A stretch of 64,000 nt of DNA, taken from contig JARUPY010000537.1 of the NCBI GenBank assembly GCA_029817715.1, positions 2,914,001-2,978,000 of the forward strand, read 5' to 3'. Below the pieces are notes generated by a model. The model was not told the DNA's origin. It did not search any database and saw nothing but the letters and a program-made list of their open reading frames with translations. Both the position numbers and the translations under genes were made by a program. Source of the DNA: Melastoma dodecandrum (lineage: Eukaryota; Streptophyta; Magnoliopsida; Myrtales; Melastomataceae). Positions 32,880-45,495 of the stretch are shown one piece after another (within the stretch, counting starts at the first letter, position 1; each line of letters opens with the position of its first letter).

Positions 32880-33810
32880 ATACAGATGAATTTCTCTTAG
32901 GATAACATTACATTTCGTAATGTAGGTTTGTTTGACTTGGTAAGTTAGTCTGACTTGGTATTGTTGATCCATTAGGCAGAGATGGATGTGCAAAGGGGTG
33001 ATTTGATTTTTCACGTAGGTGGTACACTTAGTTTAAGCCGTCGAGTGAGGTACTATGGGGGAAAATTAACTAAGTTCGAAGACGTAGATGTTGACAAGAT
33101 AGGATATTTTACCATTATAAACTTGGCTAGAAGGGCTGGATATGAACCAAGTAGGATGTGGTTCGCTAAGCCTCGAAAAAGCTTAGCTAAAGTGTTGACA
33201 GAAATCTTGACTGATAGCCAAGTTAGTGAGATGGTTTCGTTTTTGCTTGAAACTAAGTATATTCAGATATACATTGACGGTGATGAGAGAAACATGAGTG
33301 ATCCGGAGGAGGAGGAACAACATTTGGACGTAGAGGATGAGTCTATTGAAAATTTGGGGCCTGATCAGTTGGAAAAGGAGATGGATTTAGATAGTGAGAT
33401 CGGTTCAGACTATGTTGGGTCTAAGGATGATGTGGGGGATGGAGATAGTAAGGGTCAGGGACAGATTGTAGCTAGTGGGATTAAGTCAAGAATGTATGAT
33501 CCTGAATGTGATCATAGGAGCTTAGTGTTTGATATTGGTTTTGACTTTTAACGACATAGAACAATTTAAGCATATAATTCAGGATTACGCCATTTGTAAT
33601 GGTGTAGATGGTCATTGGATTAGAAGTTAACAAAAGAATGGAGGTCGCGTGTGGTAAGGGTTGTCCTTGGTGAGTGTATGCTGGGTGGTTGCAGCGGGAA
33701 AGTACCGTTGTTGTGAAGTCGTGTAACACGGAACATAAATGTGCAAGGTCGTTGAAAAATCGTCAAGCTAGTGTTACATGGCTGGCGCGCGAGTTCATCA
33801 AGAACTTTTA
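32880..33810 (+). pseudogene. MULE transposase copy 2, 5' part only
   Basis: Repeats 29780-30600 including the leader (GTAGGTTTGTTTGACTTGG). The first ORF, 32982-33551, keeps the acidic stretch EDESIENLGPDQLEKEMDLD deleted from copy 1, and ends in a frameshift at about 33545. The zinc-domain sequence follows out of frame to about 33810, then homology stops before the catalytic core. A small deletion near 33625 and a TGG-to-TGA change near 33670 add to the decay. Confidence 0.85.
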
Positions 33811-34680
33811 ACATAGTAAAGTCGTTAGTAAATTACTAAATTTTTAATTTTTTTTTATCGTTTACTACTTTTTGAACAAAATTCAGTAAACAATTACTAA
33901 ACTTTTTAGTAATTTACTAAACCGAACAATACAGTCCGAACCTAAAACCGAACCAGCTTTCGGTATGAAATTACAAATTTACCCCTGCGGTAAAATTACT
34001 AAAACCATTCCCAAGTTCCATTTGTAAAACCATTCTCAATTCGAACCCCGACTTCATTTCGATCGCGGGTAGTCAGTCTACATTGCTTTGACCTCCACAG
34101 CGGCAACTGGCAAGGCACAATGATACAGATTGCATGTTCTTGTTTTGGTACTTGGATGATGATGCATCTCATGAAGCGTTCGGCCTGGCACAAGCTACTT
34201 TCCAGGTGACGGGTCACGTCAGGAGAAGCATCATCGCGACTGACCGTCGGCGATGATTTCTTCTATGTGTCCATGAATCGCTACTTTCTCTAAGAAGAAA
34301 TAATTGTTTTGTCTCTAAGGAAGTGATGCTATCATTTTTATGACCAACCTGGGTTCAATAGAAGACTTTTTGTAAATTTAATGGAATGAATCCCAGTAAC
34401 TTGGTCGGTCATTTAGCAATAAAATTATCCAATTTTAATTACTGTTTTTAACTATTGGATCATATACTTTAAATCAATTGCTCGTCGACAAATATAACAT
34501 ATTATTTTCATACGTGCATTATAAATAAGAAGCCATTTTTAATGTCGTTTTAAATGTTTAAATCTATTACATTACTTTTATATGGAAAATTGAATCTATG
34601 TAAACTGTTCCTGCACCATTCTGACACCGACATCTCACAAAGAAAGCCACAATACTACAAACAAATCTCTTCCGTAGATA
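33811..34680. repeat. AT-rich DNA plus second copy of the conserved non-coding block
   Basis: 33811-34050 is AT-rich with repeated TTACTAAA. 34060-34440 repeats 22975-23340 (GGTAGTCAGTCTACATTGC, ATGAAGCGT-TGGCCTG). 34490-34680 repeats 25545-25738, the leader of the cysteine-rich relic. Confidence 0.7.
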
Positions 34681-35157
34681 TGGCTGTTAAAGAAATCGAT
34701 GCCACCGTCGACGCTATTGATGATTGCGATTCTGGTAATGATGCACTCTATCGATGTGGCCTTTGTGGGAGACTGCGAGCGAAGATGTCATTTCAAATGT
34801 GTGGATCGTAAAGGAAGTGCCTAGGAATCCTGCTACAATAGATGTGTACGCGCCAGAAGCAAGATGCCAACCCTGAATCTCAATTCTTCTTACGTTCCAG
34901 TTCCTGATCCGAAGATCCAGTGTGGTATGGAATGCGTTTCTTCTAAATGCACGAACGATCACACCGGTACGTTTCAATATTCCCCAAAAAGAAAATCACG
35001 AAAGGCCAAATTCATGTCAATTTTGAAGCTTACACTTTGTTTTCGCCGGACGACTTTAAAGTCTTTATTTGGCTCTTGTTTCGCAGATTCTGAGAAGAAC
35101 CATGATTGCGTCAACTCCTACATTACTAATTGCGATATAATTCACCAGAAGAACTAG
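34681..35157 (+). pseudogene. Secreted cysteine-rich peptide pseudogene, copy 3
   Basis: Same two-exon layout as copy 2. A one-base insertion after ATGGCTGTTAAA puts the signal peptide out of frame with the mature part. The mature frame reads DCERRCHFKCVDRKGSA, then TAG where copy 2 has TAC, then ESCYNRC and IQCGMECVSSKCTNDHTG. The last exon (after TTTCGCAG near 35087) encodes EKNHDCVNSYITNCDIIHQ. Copy 3 keeps cysteines (QCGMEC, SKC) that copy 2 has lost, so it is closer to the ancestral mature peptide. Confidence 0.6.
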
Positions 35158-35727
35158 TGAATTGTTGTGCAATATCTATGTTTCAAAATAAAACTTCGCC
35201 CGAGACTGAGTAATAATCGTCAATGTTTCGTCATAATACCACCTCGTTGAGCCACCCCTTACTGCATCAACGTTTCTATCGATGTTAGTGTTCAAGCAAT
35301 CATTTTCCCACGCTTTTCTCACTTTTTCACCATTTCTTCTTCTTCTTCTTCTTGTAAACTTTGTATTCAAGCAACAACGGTTGTTAGTGTTCCCCACCTT
35401 TATTCGTTTGTGATCGCATTTATGTTCATTTCATCGGCGAACACATTTTTTATCGAAATTTATTTTCAAATCATTCTATTTTTAGGAATGCGAGAGTTAT
35501 ATATGACCAAACAAACAATTGAATAACTTTAAAAGTCATGCACGTTAAATATATTTATTCGAAACAAACCACACCTCTAATCCCCAACATAATCCACACA
35601 TGACAACAAATTCAAGCTATTAAGATAATGATAACAAGTAATAACGAGCTTGATTTGGGTGAAATATTCTCATAATTTCTTAAACACGAGGAAACGACAA
35701 GAAAACATTCCTTTGCTCCATCATCCG

Positions 35728-36788
35728 TCATATGTTCCTGTAATCAATTTCAGTTCGTGGGATGAGTCGGAGGTGGGAATGCCAATATTCCCCTTCTCTG
35801 TTCCTACATTTCTCCGTTAACAGCGGATACCAAGAAATGCTGAGATGTTCCAGGGAATCAGGGAGTCCGTCCTCCGGCAACCACCTCATCCTCCTACAAG
35901 AATAAATATACAAAGATTGAAGGGAGTTGAGGTGGTCTCTGAGGCCCCCACCCACCCTCTCCAACTTCTCCATTTCCCCTATAGTCAGTTTAACGAGGGA
36001 TGAAGGGAGGATACCACTCCAATCTCCGTCCGAACAGGAGGAGGAAACACTTCCATCTCATCCATCCATTCCATCCTTCCCCCAATTCTCAATTCTCGTA
36101 AGGCGGTAAGATCACTCAACCCCCACTCTCCAATTGGTTGGTTCAGCTTTTGGCATCCCCAAATCACAAGGGATTCCATATTCGGAGGCAATCCGCTTCT
36201 AGGTAAGCTTGTGATCCCTTGGCAGTCCTCAATAGATAGTTCCTTGAGGGAGGAGAGGTGGTGCATGTCTTGAGGCAATGACTTCGCCTTTAGACACATG
36301 TCAAGACTAAAACTGGACAGGTTGCTGGGGAGATTAGGGAAGCTCGTGATGCCTTGGCAGGCATGAATAGATAATTCCATGAGGGAGGTGAGGCGATGCA
36401 TGTCTTGAGGCAATGACTTCACTTTTGGACAGCTGTAAAGCTCAAAACCGGACAGGTTGTAAGGGAGTGTAGGGAATATGTCCATCTTTAATTCTGGGCA
36501 ATTTCGGAGAATAAGGTCGGAGAGCGCGGACAGGTGTTGAAAGCTGTCCGGTAAAGTCGTGAGGCTTCTACAAGAACTAATGTTCAATTCCCGCAGAGAC
36601 CGAGAGACGGGACTACCTTCAGGAGCTACATCTCTTAACAACACGAGTCCCTTGAGATCCCATAGGGTAAGCTCCTCGAGAGAACCCGGAAGTTTAAATA
36701 GAGACTGCGGCAAACTCCGACAATTGTAAAGACAAAGTGTTCTCAACGAAACAGGCAGTCCCTTGCTTGGGAAGAAAGACCTCTCCAT
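35728..36788 (-). pseudogene. LRR pseudogene B (C-terminal CNL fragment)
   Basis: LRR region only, related to A, C and D: PSKGLPVSLRTLCLYNCRSLP, repeated LPQDMHRLTSLMELSI modules, IGEWGLSDLTALRELRI, and the end LPDSLEHLSISWYPLLTEKC. A frameshift near 36030 (VFPPPVRTEIG against VFPPPRSDADW in C) separates 35985-36788 from the last 80 codons at 35728-35973. Homology ends abruptly at about 36788. Confidence 0.87.
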
Positions 36789-37689
36789 AGATGAAAATGA
36801 ACAGCTGTCAAAATTAGAAAAGAGGATATTTCACGAGGATGGACATTATCGTTGCTAATTATTTTCGTTTTTCATGTAGAACTAATATAATATAAATAGG
36901 ATTTTTACTTAGATACATCTTTACATATCGACAAATATGTTCGAGGTAAGTTGTCTTAGCCGTCACTTCCTGCATGTCCGATTGTCTTGGCCTTAATTCA
37001 TGTAGAATAGAGTGGTAATTCCATTCCTTTCCTAACCTAATTCTGTAAACCAAACACACCGTTAAGAACACGCGGCGAAAAGAAAAGCATATGAATTTAG
37101 AGAACAAATCAATCTTTTTTTTAGATGAGAATCAATTTTCCCGTATTGTTAAGTGATTTATAATCGACAAGTTAGGTTGGGAATTGTTGTAAGCCTTCTC
37201 CGGCTCAAACTCAATAATGGAGCAAAGGAATTGACAACAATATAAAAGACTTTGAGCGCGACAGGAACGGACAGCTAGCCCCCATGGAATGGAATAGTCA
37301 AAATCATAAAAGAAAGAACAAAAAAAGAGGACAAAAGCTGCAGACTTACTATTTGTTTCACTACTACCCTAGCAATTATTTTGATTGGCCCTGCCTGCTT
37401 TTACTCTTCCCTCTGCCTAATGACATAGAAAAGGTAAGCTTATACTGTGTGAAAGGTAAGCTTTTATTACTTTACGGAATAATATATTTCGTATTTTATA
37501 TTATTTAATTATTATTTTAAATTATTTAATTAATTATTTGAATATTTAAATATATTTATATGATATTTTATATTAATTAAAATACTATTTATTTTTATGT
37601 GAGTTAATTTACTCTTTTCAAGGGGAGAAATCGCTAGCCAGATGTCATAACGACACTTCATGCTGCATGTGCAGTATTAGCGATTCATC
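36789..37689. other. Gene-free AT-rich interval
   Basis: About 900 bp with only short open frames that resemble nothing. TATTTAATTATT-type simple sequence occupies 37495-37590. Confidence 0.55.
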
Positions 37690-38483
37690 CACGTGAGGTG
37701 TAGTGACGGGACTGTTAAAAACTACAACACACCATCCTTTATTTCGAGCTCTAATCAGCATATGCCTTACGTAGAGAAATTGCATTAAGCACATTAAGAC
37801 CTCCCAAACCCCTTCCAGGAGAAATAAAAGCATCAAAAGCCATAACCTATAAAGCTACCTATCCAACATCGACTCCGGCAAAAGAAATGATAAAGTATCA
37901 CGGACTAAACCAATTTCTTGAATATTAAAATTCGTTTTTTAAAGTCAGAAACTCGCCACCAACAGTGATGTTAGCTAACAAAACCATCAATTGCAGTACC
38001 AGAAATAAGGAATCGAAGAGCCACAGCGACCCCATGTGATCGAAATGATGGAAAGAACATCCAACTTACCATCCAATGTGATTTGATAGAGGGATCTTTT
38101 CAGGCAGCTCCAAATTTCGAAAACAATCAAATCAACAGGATTCTGAACTCAATTTCATTTTCCTACCAGAAGAAGCTCAAAGACTTGGCCTTGTCGGAAC
38201 CAAGAGGGGAGAATCCGGCGGCAGGCGGCGGTCATCGCCGGAGACCCAATCAAGAGGGACAGATCCATCGTCGGGGGTACGGAGGCACTCTCGCTTGAAC
38301 CTGACCTCGGGGAGCTTCAGGAAGAATGCGGCGAAGATCGTCTCGACGTGGCGGTTCCACCCGACGAACGGGTAAGGCTAGCAAGGCTGGGGCAGTGCAG
38401 TGTCTTGAGGACGGGGAGGAAGGCTTCGGCTGCCCCGCCGAGGACCTCGAGGGAAGGGTGGGAGCGAGGGGTGGCGGACATGG
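37690..38483 (-). pseudogene. EMB8-like alpha/beta-hydrolase pseudogene (5' part)
   Basis: Minus strand. MSATPRSHPSLEVLGGAAE begins near 38483. After a frameshift near 38395 the next frame reads PFVGWNRHVETIFAAFF, LPEVRFKRECLRT and LDWVSGDDRRLPPDSPLL to about 38180. A separate piece at 37690-37775 reads YVRHMLIRARNKGWCVVVFN then SPVTTPH, lacking the usual RGCGD. These are the N-terminal segments of plant 'embryogenesis-associated protein EMB8'-like esterases/lipases (YheT-type fold). The catalytic parts downstream are absent. Assignment is from remembered family sequence, but several consecutive motifs agree. Confidence 0.75.
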
Positions 38484-38631
38484 CTGTGGAGAAGTGGCGG
38501 AGGGGTGTCGGTGGGGTTGCAGAGGGGCCGCCGCCGCCGCTGCAACAGCACAGCCTTAGCATTGGTGGGGAAAAGTCAGGGAGTTCATTGGTGGTTGGAA
38601 TTAATATTTCCGCTAATATTCCTCTGTTCAA

Positions 38632-41600
38632 TCATCTCCACATGTGAATTTGTGGGATGAGTCGGAGGTGGGAACGCCAATATTCCCCTTCTCCCTTCCT
38701 ACATTTCTCCGTTAACAGCGGACACCCAGAAATGAGGAGATGTTCCAGGGATTCAGGGAGTCCGGCCTCTGGTAACCAACTCATCATCTCACAAGAATAA
38801 ATCTCCAAAGATTGAAGGGAGGTGAGGTGGTCTCTGAGCCCCTCACCCACCCTCTCCAACTTTTCCATTTCCCCAATTACCAAATTAACGAGGGATGAAG
38901 GGAGGATGCCACTCCAGTCTGCATCCGAACGAGGAGGAGGAAACACTTTCATCTCATCCATCCATTCCATCCTACCCCGAATGTTCAATCCTCGTAAGGC
39001 GGGGAGATCCCTCAACCCCCACTCCCCAATTGGTTGATTCAGCTTTTGGCATCCCTCAATCACAAGAGATTCCATATTCGGAGGCAATCCTCCTCTAGGT
39101 AGGCTTGTGATGCCATGACAGTCCACAATAGATAGTTGCTTGAGGGAGGAGAGGCGATGCATGTCTTGAGGCAAATTATTCACATTTGGACACTCTGCAA
39201 GCACGAAACTGGACAGGTTGCAGGGGAGATTAGGGATGCTCCTGATGCCTTGACAGCGTACAATAGATAGTTGCTTGAGGGAGGTGAGGCAATGCATATC
39301 TTGAGGCAATGACTTCACCTTTGGACAATTGTCAAGCAAAAGAATGGACATGTTGCAGGGGATTGCAGGGAATATGTCCATCTCTAATTCTGGGCAATCA
39401 CAGAGGGAAAGGTCGGAGAGGGCGGACAGATGTTGCAAGCTGTCAGTAAAAGTCGTAAGGCTCGTGAAATGAATAATTTCCAATTCTCGCAGAGACCGTG
39501 AGACGGGACTACCTTCAGGAGCTATATCCCTTATCGACATACGTCCCTGGATATCCTCTAGGAAAAGCACCTCGAGAGAATCCGGAAGTTCAAATAGAGA
39601 CTGCGGCAAACTCCGACAATTTAAAAGCCGAAGTGTTCTCAACGAAACAGGCAGTCCCTCACTTGGGAAGGAAGATAGCTTCCCGCAATCACGAATAGTA
39701 ATCTCTTTCAAAGATGTAAGCCCAGATAAATCATCCGGCAGCTCCACTATTTCTTCACAACCAATTATTTGTAAATTCTTCAGCTTAGGAGGCAGTTGTT
39801 CCTCGCCATTCCCGTCCGCGAATGACTTAAATGGAGGACAATTCTCAATCATCATCTCTTCCAGCGAAACCCAAGAGGTCTGGAATCTCCGATCAAAGTG
39901 AACCAGCTGGGGTATTGATCGCTGAATTCGCACACCGCAAGTATATGGATCGCAATAAGTAATATAGATATGAGTAGAGTTATCGTTCCAACGAGAATAT
40001 CAATTAAAATCCTTTAGCATACACAATTGCAATTTTTATGTAGCCAAGCAAATATGAAAAATTGAGATTTTAAATCTGAAAATTAAACTAGTAAGAAATA
40101 AATATCAAAACAAAGAATCGGAATTCAATAGACGGAAAAGCCTAGGATATCCCCTCCTTGTTTCGTTAAACCTCTTCACTCGTTTATCCCAAATTTGTAC
40201 TAATTTTGTTTACTAACCGGATTCTTATGTCCCTAAGTGCCTCTCCCGAGTTTACAAAGGATTATTCTAAACCACCATAAACCTATATCCCTATAGTGAA
40301 TTACGAAGGCCAGAACACATTAAGATTCAATCCTTTATCGGCTACCTAGAAGTATATCTCCCGATACTACTTACTAGCTAATTCACTCCCGCGATATTAA
40401 CCAAGGCTATTTCGTTCCCGTTCTCTCCTAAAATTCCTCTCCCGAGTTTAAATTAGGATAACAAATCAATACAATTCGGTGATCAGGCAAATTGCACGCA
40501 TTAAGATCAAATGAAATAAATAAACATCCAAAGCACAAATTTGTTCTAGAACGAGTTCAGGAAATTCAACTACGCAATTCGGTTCAACATAATCCTAGCA
40601 AAGAAAGTTTAGCCGGACATTGTTTTCGAGACACAATTCAAAGAAACGAAAAGCATCCTAAAACAATAAGCTAACTCCCTTCTTCTCCCTCTGGTCGAAT
40701 CCTTCTCTTCTGATCCCCTCTTCTCGTCTTTTTGGAACAAAGTCTTATTATAGTCCTAAAGAAATAAAACCTAGAGAATCTCTGAAAATCTGGAATAAAA
40801 TATTTTTTTTCTCTTCAATTAGTCCTCCTCCCACGTGTAATCTTCAAGTCTTTCCCTTTGCCAAAATCTTTCTAGATATGCCGAAATCTTCTTGTTTCCA
40901 TTTTTATCTGAAATAAACCAAAAATTCGGCAGTATCCCAATTCTCGAGAATAATATAAAATAACAAGAAATAATGTGAAATAAACGCAATATTTTACAAA
41001 TCAAACAAATCCTAGGTATGAAATTGACATAAATAACTCTACTTTCATAGAGGTATCAGGTATGTTTTCAATTTCCATCTTGGTCATGGATGTAAGTCCA
41101 GCCAGACAATTCAACAATCCCCCATCGCAACCTTTAATATCAATCTCAACCAGAGATGGAAGGCTAAGACTGCACCCTCCTTTCAGTTTGGGACAATTCC
41201 ACACCCGCAATCGGCAAAGACGGGGGAATGGCTGGTCTTTCTCGTTTTCTCCTTTGGAAGACCACTTCTCCCATGATTCCATGTCTTCAAAACTCAAACT
41301 CCTTAGATTCAGAAAAGACGACTTTTCAGTCCCGTAAAACTCGGCACCTATCGAAGAGACTGAATCCAGACGGCTTATGTTCAAACCTTTAAGGGAGGGA
41401 AGTTGCCCCAAGGGAGGCAGCGAATCTACACTTCCACAATCTGAAAGGGCTATCCTAACGACATTTTTCAAATAGAGAGGATTATCAAACCAGGATGTGA
41501 ATCGTTTTGCCACATAACCACGTATGGTGAAGGACTCGATATTTTCCGAAGGTTGCAGATTTTGGAGGAGCTTGAATTGATGGTCACTTTCCCTTGAAAC

Positions 41601-43333
41601 TCCAGAACAAGATCCCCAGTCGAGGCTTAAGTCCAGAACCCCTTCCTTTCCAGGTAGATTAGCAACTCTTGCATCCTGAACGTCATCTACGTCCATCAGA
41701 TTACGTATGTGCAACCCTCGGTGAAGGCACTTGAGGGGTCTCAGTTGCTTCAAGTCTCGACCGACTTCTTTACCTACAACAAAGTCGGATAGTATTTCGA
41801 GATTGGGCATATCACCGATACGAGGAGGCATCTTCAACAAACTATTTGAGCCAGTTACGTCGAGGTGGACAAGTTTGGTCAGCTTGTGGATGTTCTCAGG
41901 CAACTCCTTGAGCTGCCAACACATTTGAAGTATTAGAGATTGCAACTCGACCAAGTCACAAATTGACTCTGGTAATACTTCAATTTCTGTATAGGAAAGG
42001 TCGATGCAACGTAAAAGCTTCAACTCTCTAATTTGGTCGGGCAGCTTGCTGACTCTAAAGCCACGTAAGGACAACATCCGTAGTTTCTTCATATTGATTA
42101 TCAAGTCACATATCACCTCCCCTGAGATGGAGACATTTGGATCTCTGAATGTTGAAATTTGGAAAGCCGAAAACATTCTTAACTTCTTCATTTCGCGATA
42201 CACATCAAATCTCTTCCAATGAAGGCTTTCATAACTTTGTGTGACCATTGAAGCATGGCGCACTTTGCCCGGTGACTTCACATGACAGCTGGATCCATCT
42301 TTATACTCATCAGAGAAGAAATATGAGCCATCATCAATCGACTTTGCCAGGTCATTTACCAAATCGTGCATTGAATAATAAGACTTGTTATCCCTCACTT
42401 TCTGAAAAAGAGAGACGGCTTCTAACCATCGGAGATTTTCCATCCCCACTTTTTGGTATGTTTGGCCGGTCCCTTTTTGAAGCAAACCATGTATGATCCA
42501 CAGTCGAATTACCTCGTCCTCGTCCTGGGAACTTTTTCCCAGAAAGATTTTCGCGGAGAGAGTTCTGGAGCAGATTCAGGTCCTTCCCCACACTGGACGA
42601 AGCCGGCGCAACGTGATCTAGGATGCTCTTCGTGATGGCGGCCAAGTCAAAGGCATCAGAAACACAGGCCCAGGCTTTGACTTCAAAACCTGCTTTGTGG
42701 TACAGCTCCTGTGCCAGGGTAGTTTTACCGAGTCCGCCCATCCCCACAATCGAAACGACGGTTGTCGCTGGTTTCTTCGGATCCGGCCAATCGAGCAAGC
42801 AGCTCCTTGATTTGCTTCTCCCTGCCAACGAATTTGGGCTCAGGCAAGGAAGTGGTGATGAAATGAGGTCTGTCATTGGGAGGCACGCTCCTCAAATTCT
42901 GAACTAATCCGAGGATGGGAATGCTGCTGCAGATTTCTTCTAATCTTCGGCTCACCTCCTCGATCTCGTTGGCCATGTGATGATCCGAGAACAGGGTGCA
43001 TGGGCTGAACCGAGAGCAGCAAGCGATCAGGCAGTAAGGAAGCTTAGTCGACCGCGACAAGGCCCGTACCTTTGTTGTCTCCCGCTTGGCCTCAACAGAG
43101 AACTCCTCGAGTAGATCTTCCATGTCGTAGGTAACATCCCTGAGGTCAGAGAGCCACGTGGCTGTAGCAGCGTCCCCGTTCATCTGCTTTTCCTCGGCAG
43201 AATCCAGCACGGCTCGGATGGTACGAAGCTTCACGTCCCATGTCTTGAGCTTGTCAGAGATTCCGTTGATCCGAGCATACTCGGTGAGGAGGTGAGAACC
43301 GATCAGGTTGAGGACAGGGGAAAGGAAATCCAT
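38632..43333 (-). pseudogene. CNL resistance gene C, split by a solo LTR and lacking half its NB-ARC
   Basis: Start at 43331-43333 (MDFLSPVLNLIGSHLLTEY). The coiled coil includes YDMEDLLEEFSVEAKRE; the P-loop GMGGLGKTTLAQ is present but a small deletion just before it (near 42770) shifts the frame. After SGKKF near 42530 about 0.49 kb is missing compared with D: kinase-2, RNBS-B, GLPL and RNBS-D. The frame then recovers in LLQKGTGQTYQKVGMENL, with intact YSMHDLVNDLAKSI and LRRs. At 41058 the LRR is interrupted by the solo LTR; removing it and one target copy keeps the LRR frame open to 38632 (RSHLRLIPQ). The receptor cannot bind nucleotide normally. CNLs act in intracellular pathogen detection. 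Confidence 0.92.
39916..41058. mobile_element. Solo LTR inside CNL pseudogene C (1143 bp)
   Basis: Begins TGATCGCTGAATTCG and ends TAGAGGTATCA (TG...CA termini), flanked by the 5-bp target duplication GGTAT at 39911-39915 and 41059-41063. The empty site is visible in CNL D near 50260 (ATTTTCATC context, IKNIPQLVHF). It has the CGCAAGTATATGGATCGCAA and GAGTTATCGTTCCAACGAG phrases common at the ends of plant LTR elements. No internal domain is present. Superfamily is not determined. Confidence 0.88.
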
Positions 43334-45377
43334 TCGGCTTCTTCTTTTCTTTTTTTGGAGAGGAAGGCTTGTTTTAGTCATTCGAATGCTGGGAGGAAAT
43401 AATCGTTTCAATAAAAAGGGAGTCACCGTCAAGAGTTCACTTTATATTATTCTTTTCTTTTTTAATACGTCTTTCTTGTTTTTGGGCAAAGAATTTGTGC
43501 CCATCTGGACAACACTCAATTATTCGAGAGAATAATCTTTTTTCCTTTTCCTTTTTTAAATTTATTTTTACAATTTAAAACACTTTAATTTTACTAAAAT
43601 TTGAAAGCATATAATCATAATTTTTTTAACATCTAATTAATTTCATAATCTAATCAAGTTCCAATATTTTCTTACCAAGAAAAACAATTGGAGATAGCGA
43701 AGAAAATCTCTCAAGCCGCTGTGTTTGTTAGTAGATGATGTATAATACGCCAGTTTTGAGCTGCCATTTATCCGGTCCAATGTCGACCGATCTTGTAACA
43801 ATGATACGGAGCGCAATGTCCGACTCAATTAATTTAGGTATAACCACAGGTATCGCGACTTGTTCGTGATATCCCTTATGCTGTAACACCAAATACTATA
43901 ACTATGAAAAGAAGGACATGGTCTGGGAAAAGGAATTGAGGCATCATCATCATTGAAACTCCTCTGCAGTCATGTATGCAGCAGCCACAGCTTTTTTTTT
44001 TGGCACAACCAGCTATATTATAACCAGTAACTGTACGTGTTCCTATCCTGAACACCAAACCTGCAACAACAGCAAGAGCGACAACATAATGAGGTGCTGA
44101 TGTATACTCCAATGTTCTCTCGAAGCCCCTCAAATTTTGTTCTGGCCCTAACTATAATAGACATGCTCCGTCGGCTAAAAGCAAGTCAGGGAGATAAAGT
44201 TCTAGATCATCAACTTCACCCTACTTAATCTCGCTCAATAAAGCTCTAGGTTTTGAGATCGTGACGAAGACGACATCTAAAAGGCTTATAGTCAAGTTTT
44301 TTATTGAGGTACATTAAAATATTTCCGTTTTCCACATTTTTTTCACTTTCTAAATTCGGTTATGATAATCTTGATTTGGATTAATTTCCGTACATAAGAC
44401 ACTTCTAAAACAATTCTCCGTCTTTCATTATTACTCTCTTAGCATTTGCATTGATGATGTTTAAACCGTAGAACTATATAATATGTGCAAAATAAGCATT
44501 TAAAAATTCTAGAAAAACTTAAATTAAAAAATTAAATATTTGTTACAATATTATAACGACGATAGTTGCTTTTCTGTAAGTACCAACAAATAATTAAGCT
44601 GACAGCTGCCCTGCACATACTATTGTGTACTAATTTTTTGGATTTTTCAGTAAAAATTTACTATAATTTGAGGGTTTTTAATGATTACGTACAATGTACT
44701 TAATTTTGGATTATTTTAGTACAAACGTACTGAAATTTGAGGATTTTTAATAAACGTACCCTCTATAAGTTTTATTTATTTATTTTTTAGTACAAATGTA
44801 CTAAAATTTTAAGATTTTTAGTACATGTCCTCAATTTTGTATTCCCACGGTCCTTTAGGCTTAGTACATTATTACTACCAAAGGGGCGTTTATGAAACTT
44901 CGAGTAATGAACAGGAAAATGTACTAAATTTGAACGTTGCTTCTTAGTAACGTACTAAATAATGATAAGTATAAGTTTAGTACTAAATATTACAACTCCA
45001 AGTATCTTTTTTTACCCAAAGGTATTCATTTATTAAGCATTTATGCAATTATTTACGTTGTATAATTTCACATTAGAAAAATACTTCTAAGCGAGAAATG
45101 AAGAAAGAAAACTCTATTCTCAAATACTCGTCCTAAATAGACGAGTGTAAACACCGAAATAATTCATTCACGTAAATTTTCAGCCCGTAAAGTAACTCTA
45201 TTTTGCTCGAGAAAAGATCTGGCACTCTTTTTCCAACTCAAACACACTTTTTTAAAATAATATTATAAATTTTTTTAAATTTTGTGTTGATTAAAGAATT
45301 AAATACATTTTAACATCCAACATGACATGAATGGTAAATAAGCGTTCTCACCTTATGCGAGAGAGACTCTTAAATAA
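43334..45377. repeat. 5' flank of CNL C, duplicated at CNL D
   Basis: 43334-43495 looks identical to 53015-53176, and about 44540-44730 looks identical to 54260-54450. The flank continues to about 45000 with more divergence. It includes repeated phrases AGTACAAA-GTACTAAAATTT. No gene. This would hold the promoter of CNL C and D; I cannot assign a TATA box with confidence. Confidence 0.7.
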
Positions 45378-45495
45378 TTAACACCAAATATCCACGAGGC
45401 TGACCACCACCTCCGCCTCCCGCAGCAACACTTGTGCACCCAACCGGCGACGCAGCCACAGCCACCTCCCCCTCTCCCTCTCCCTCCCTTGTCTT

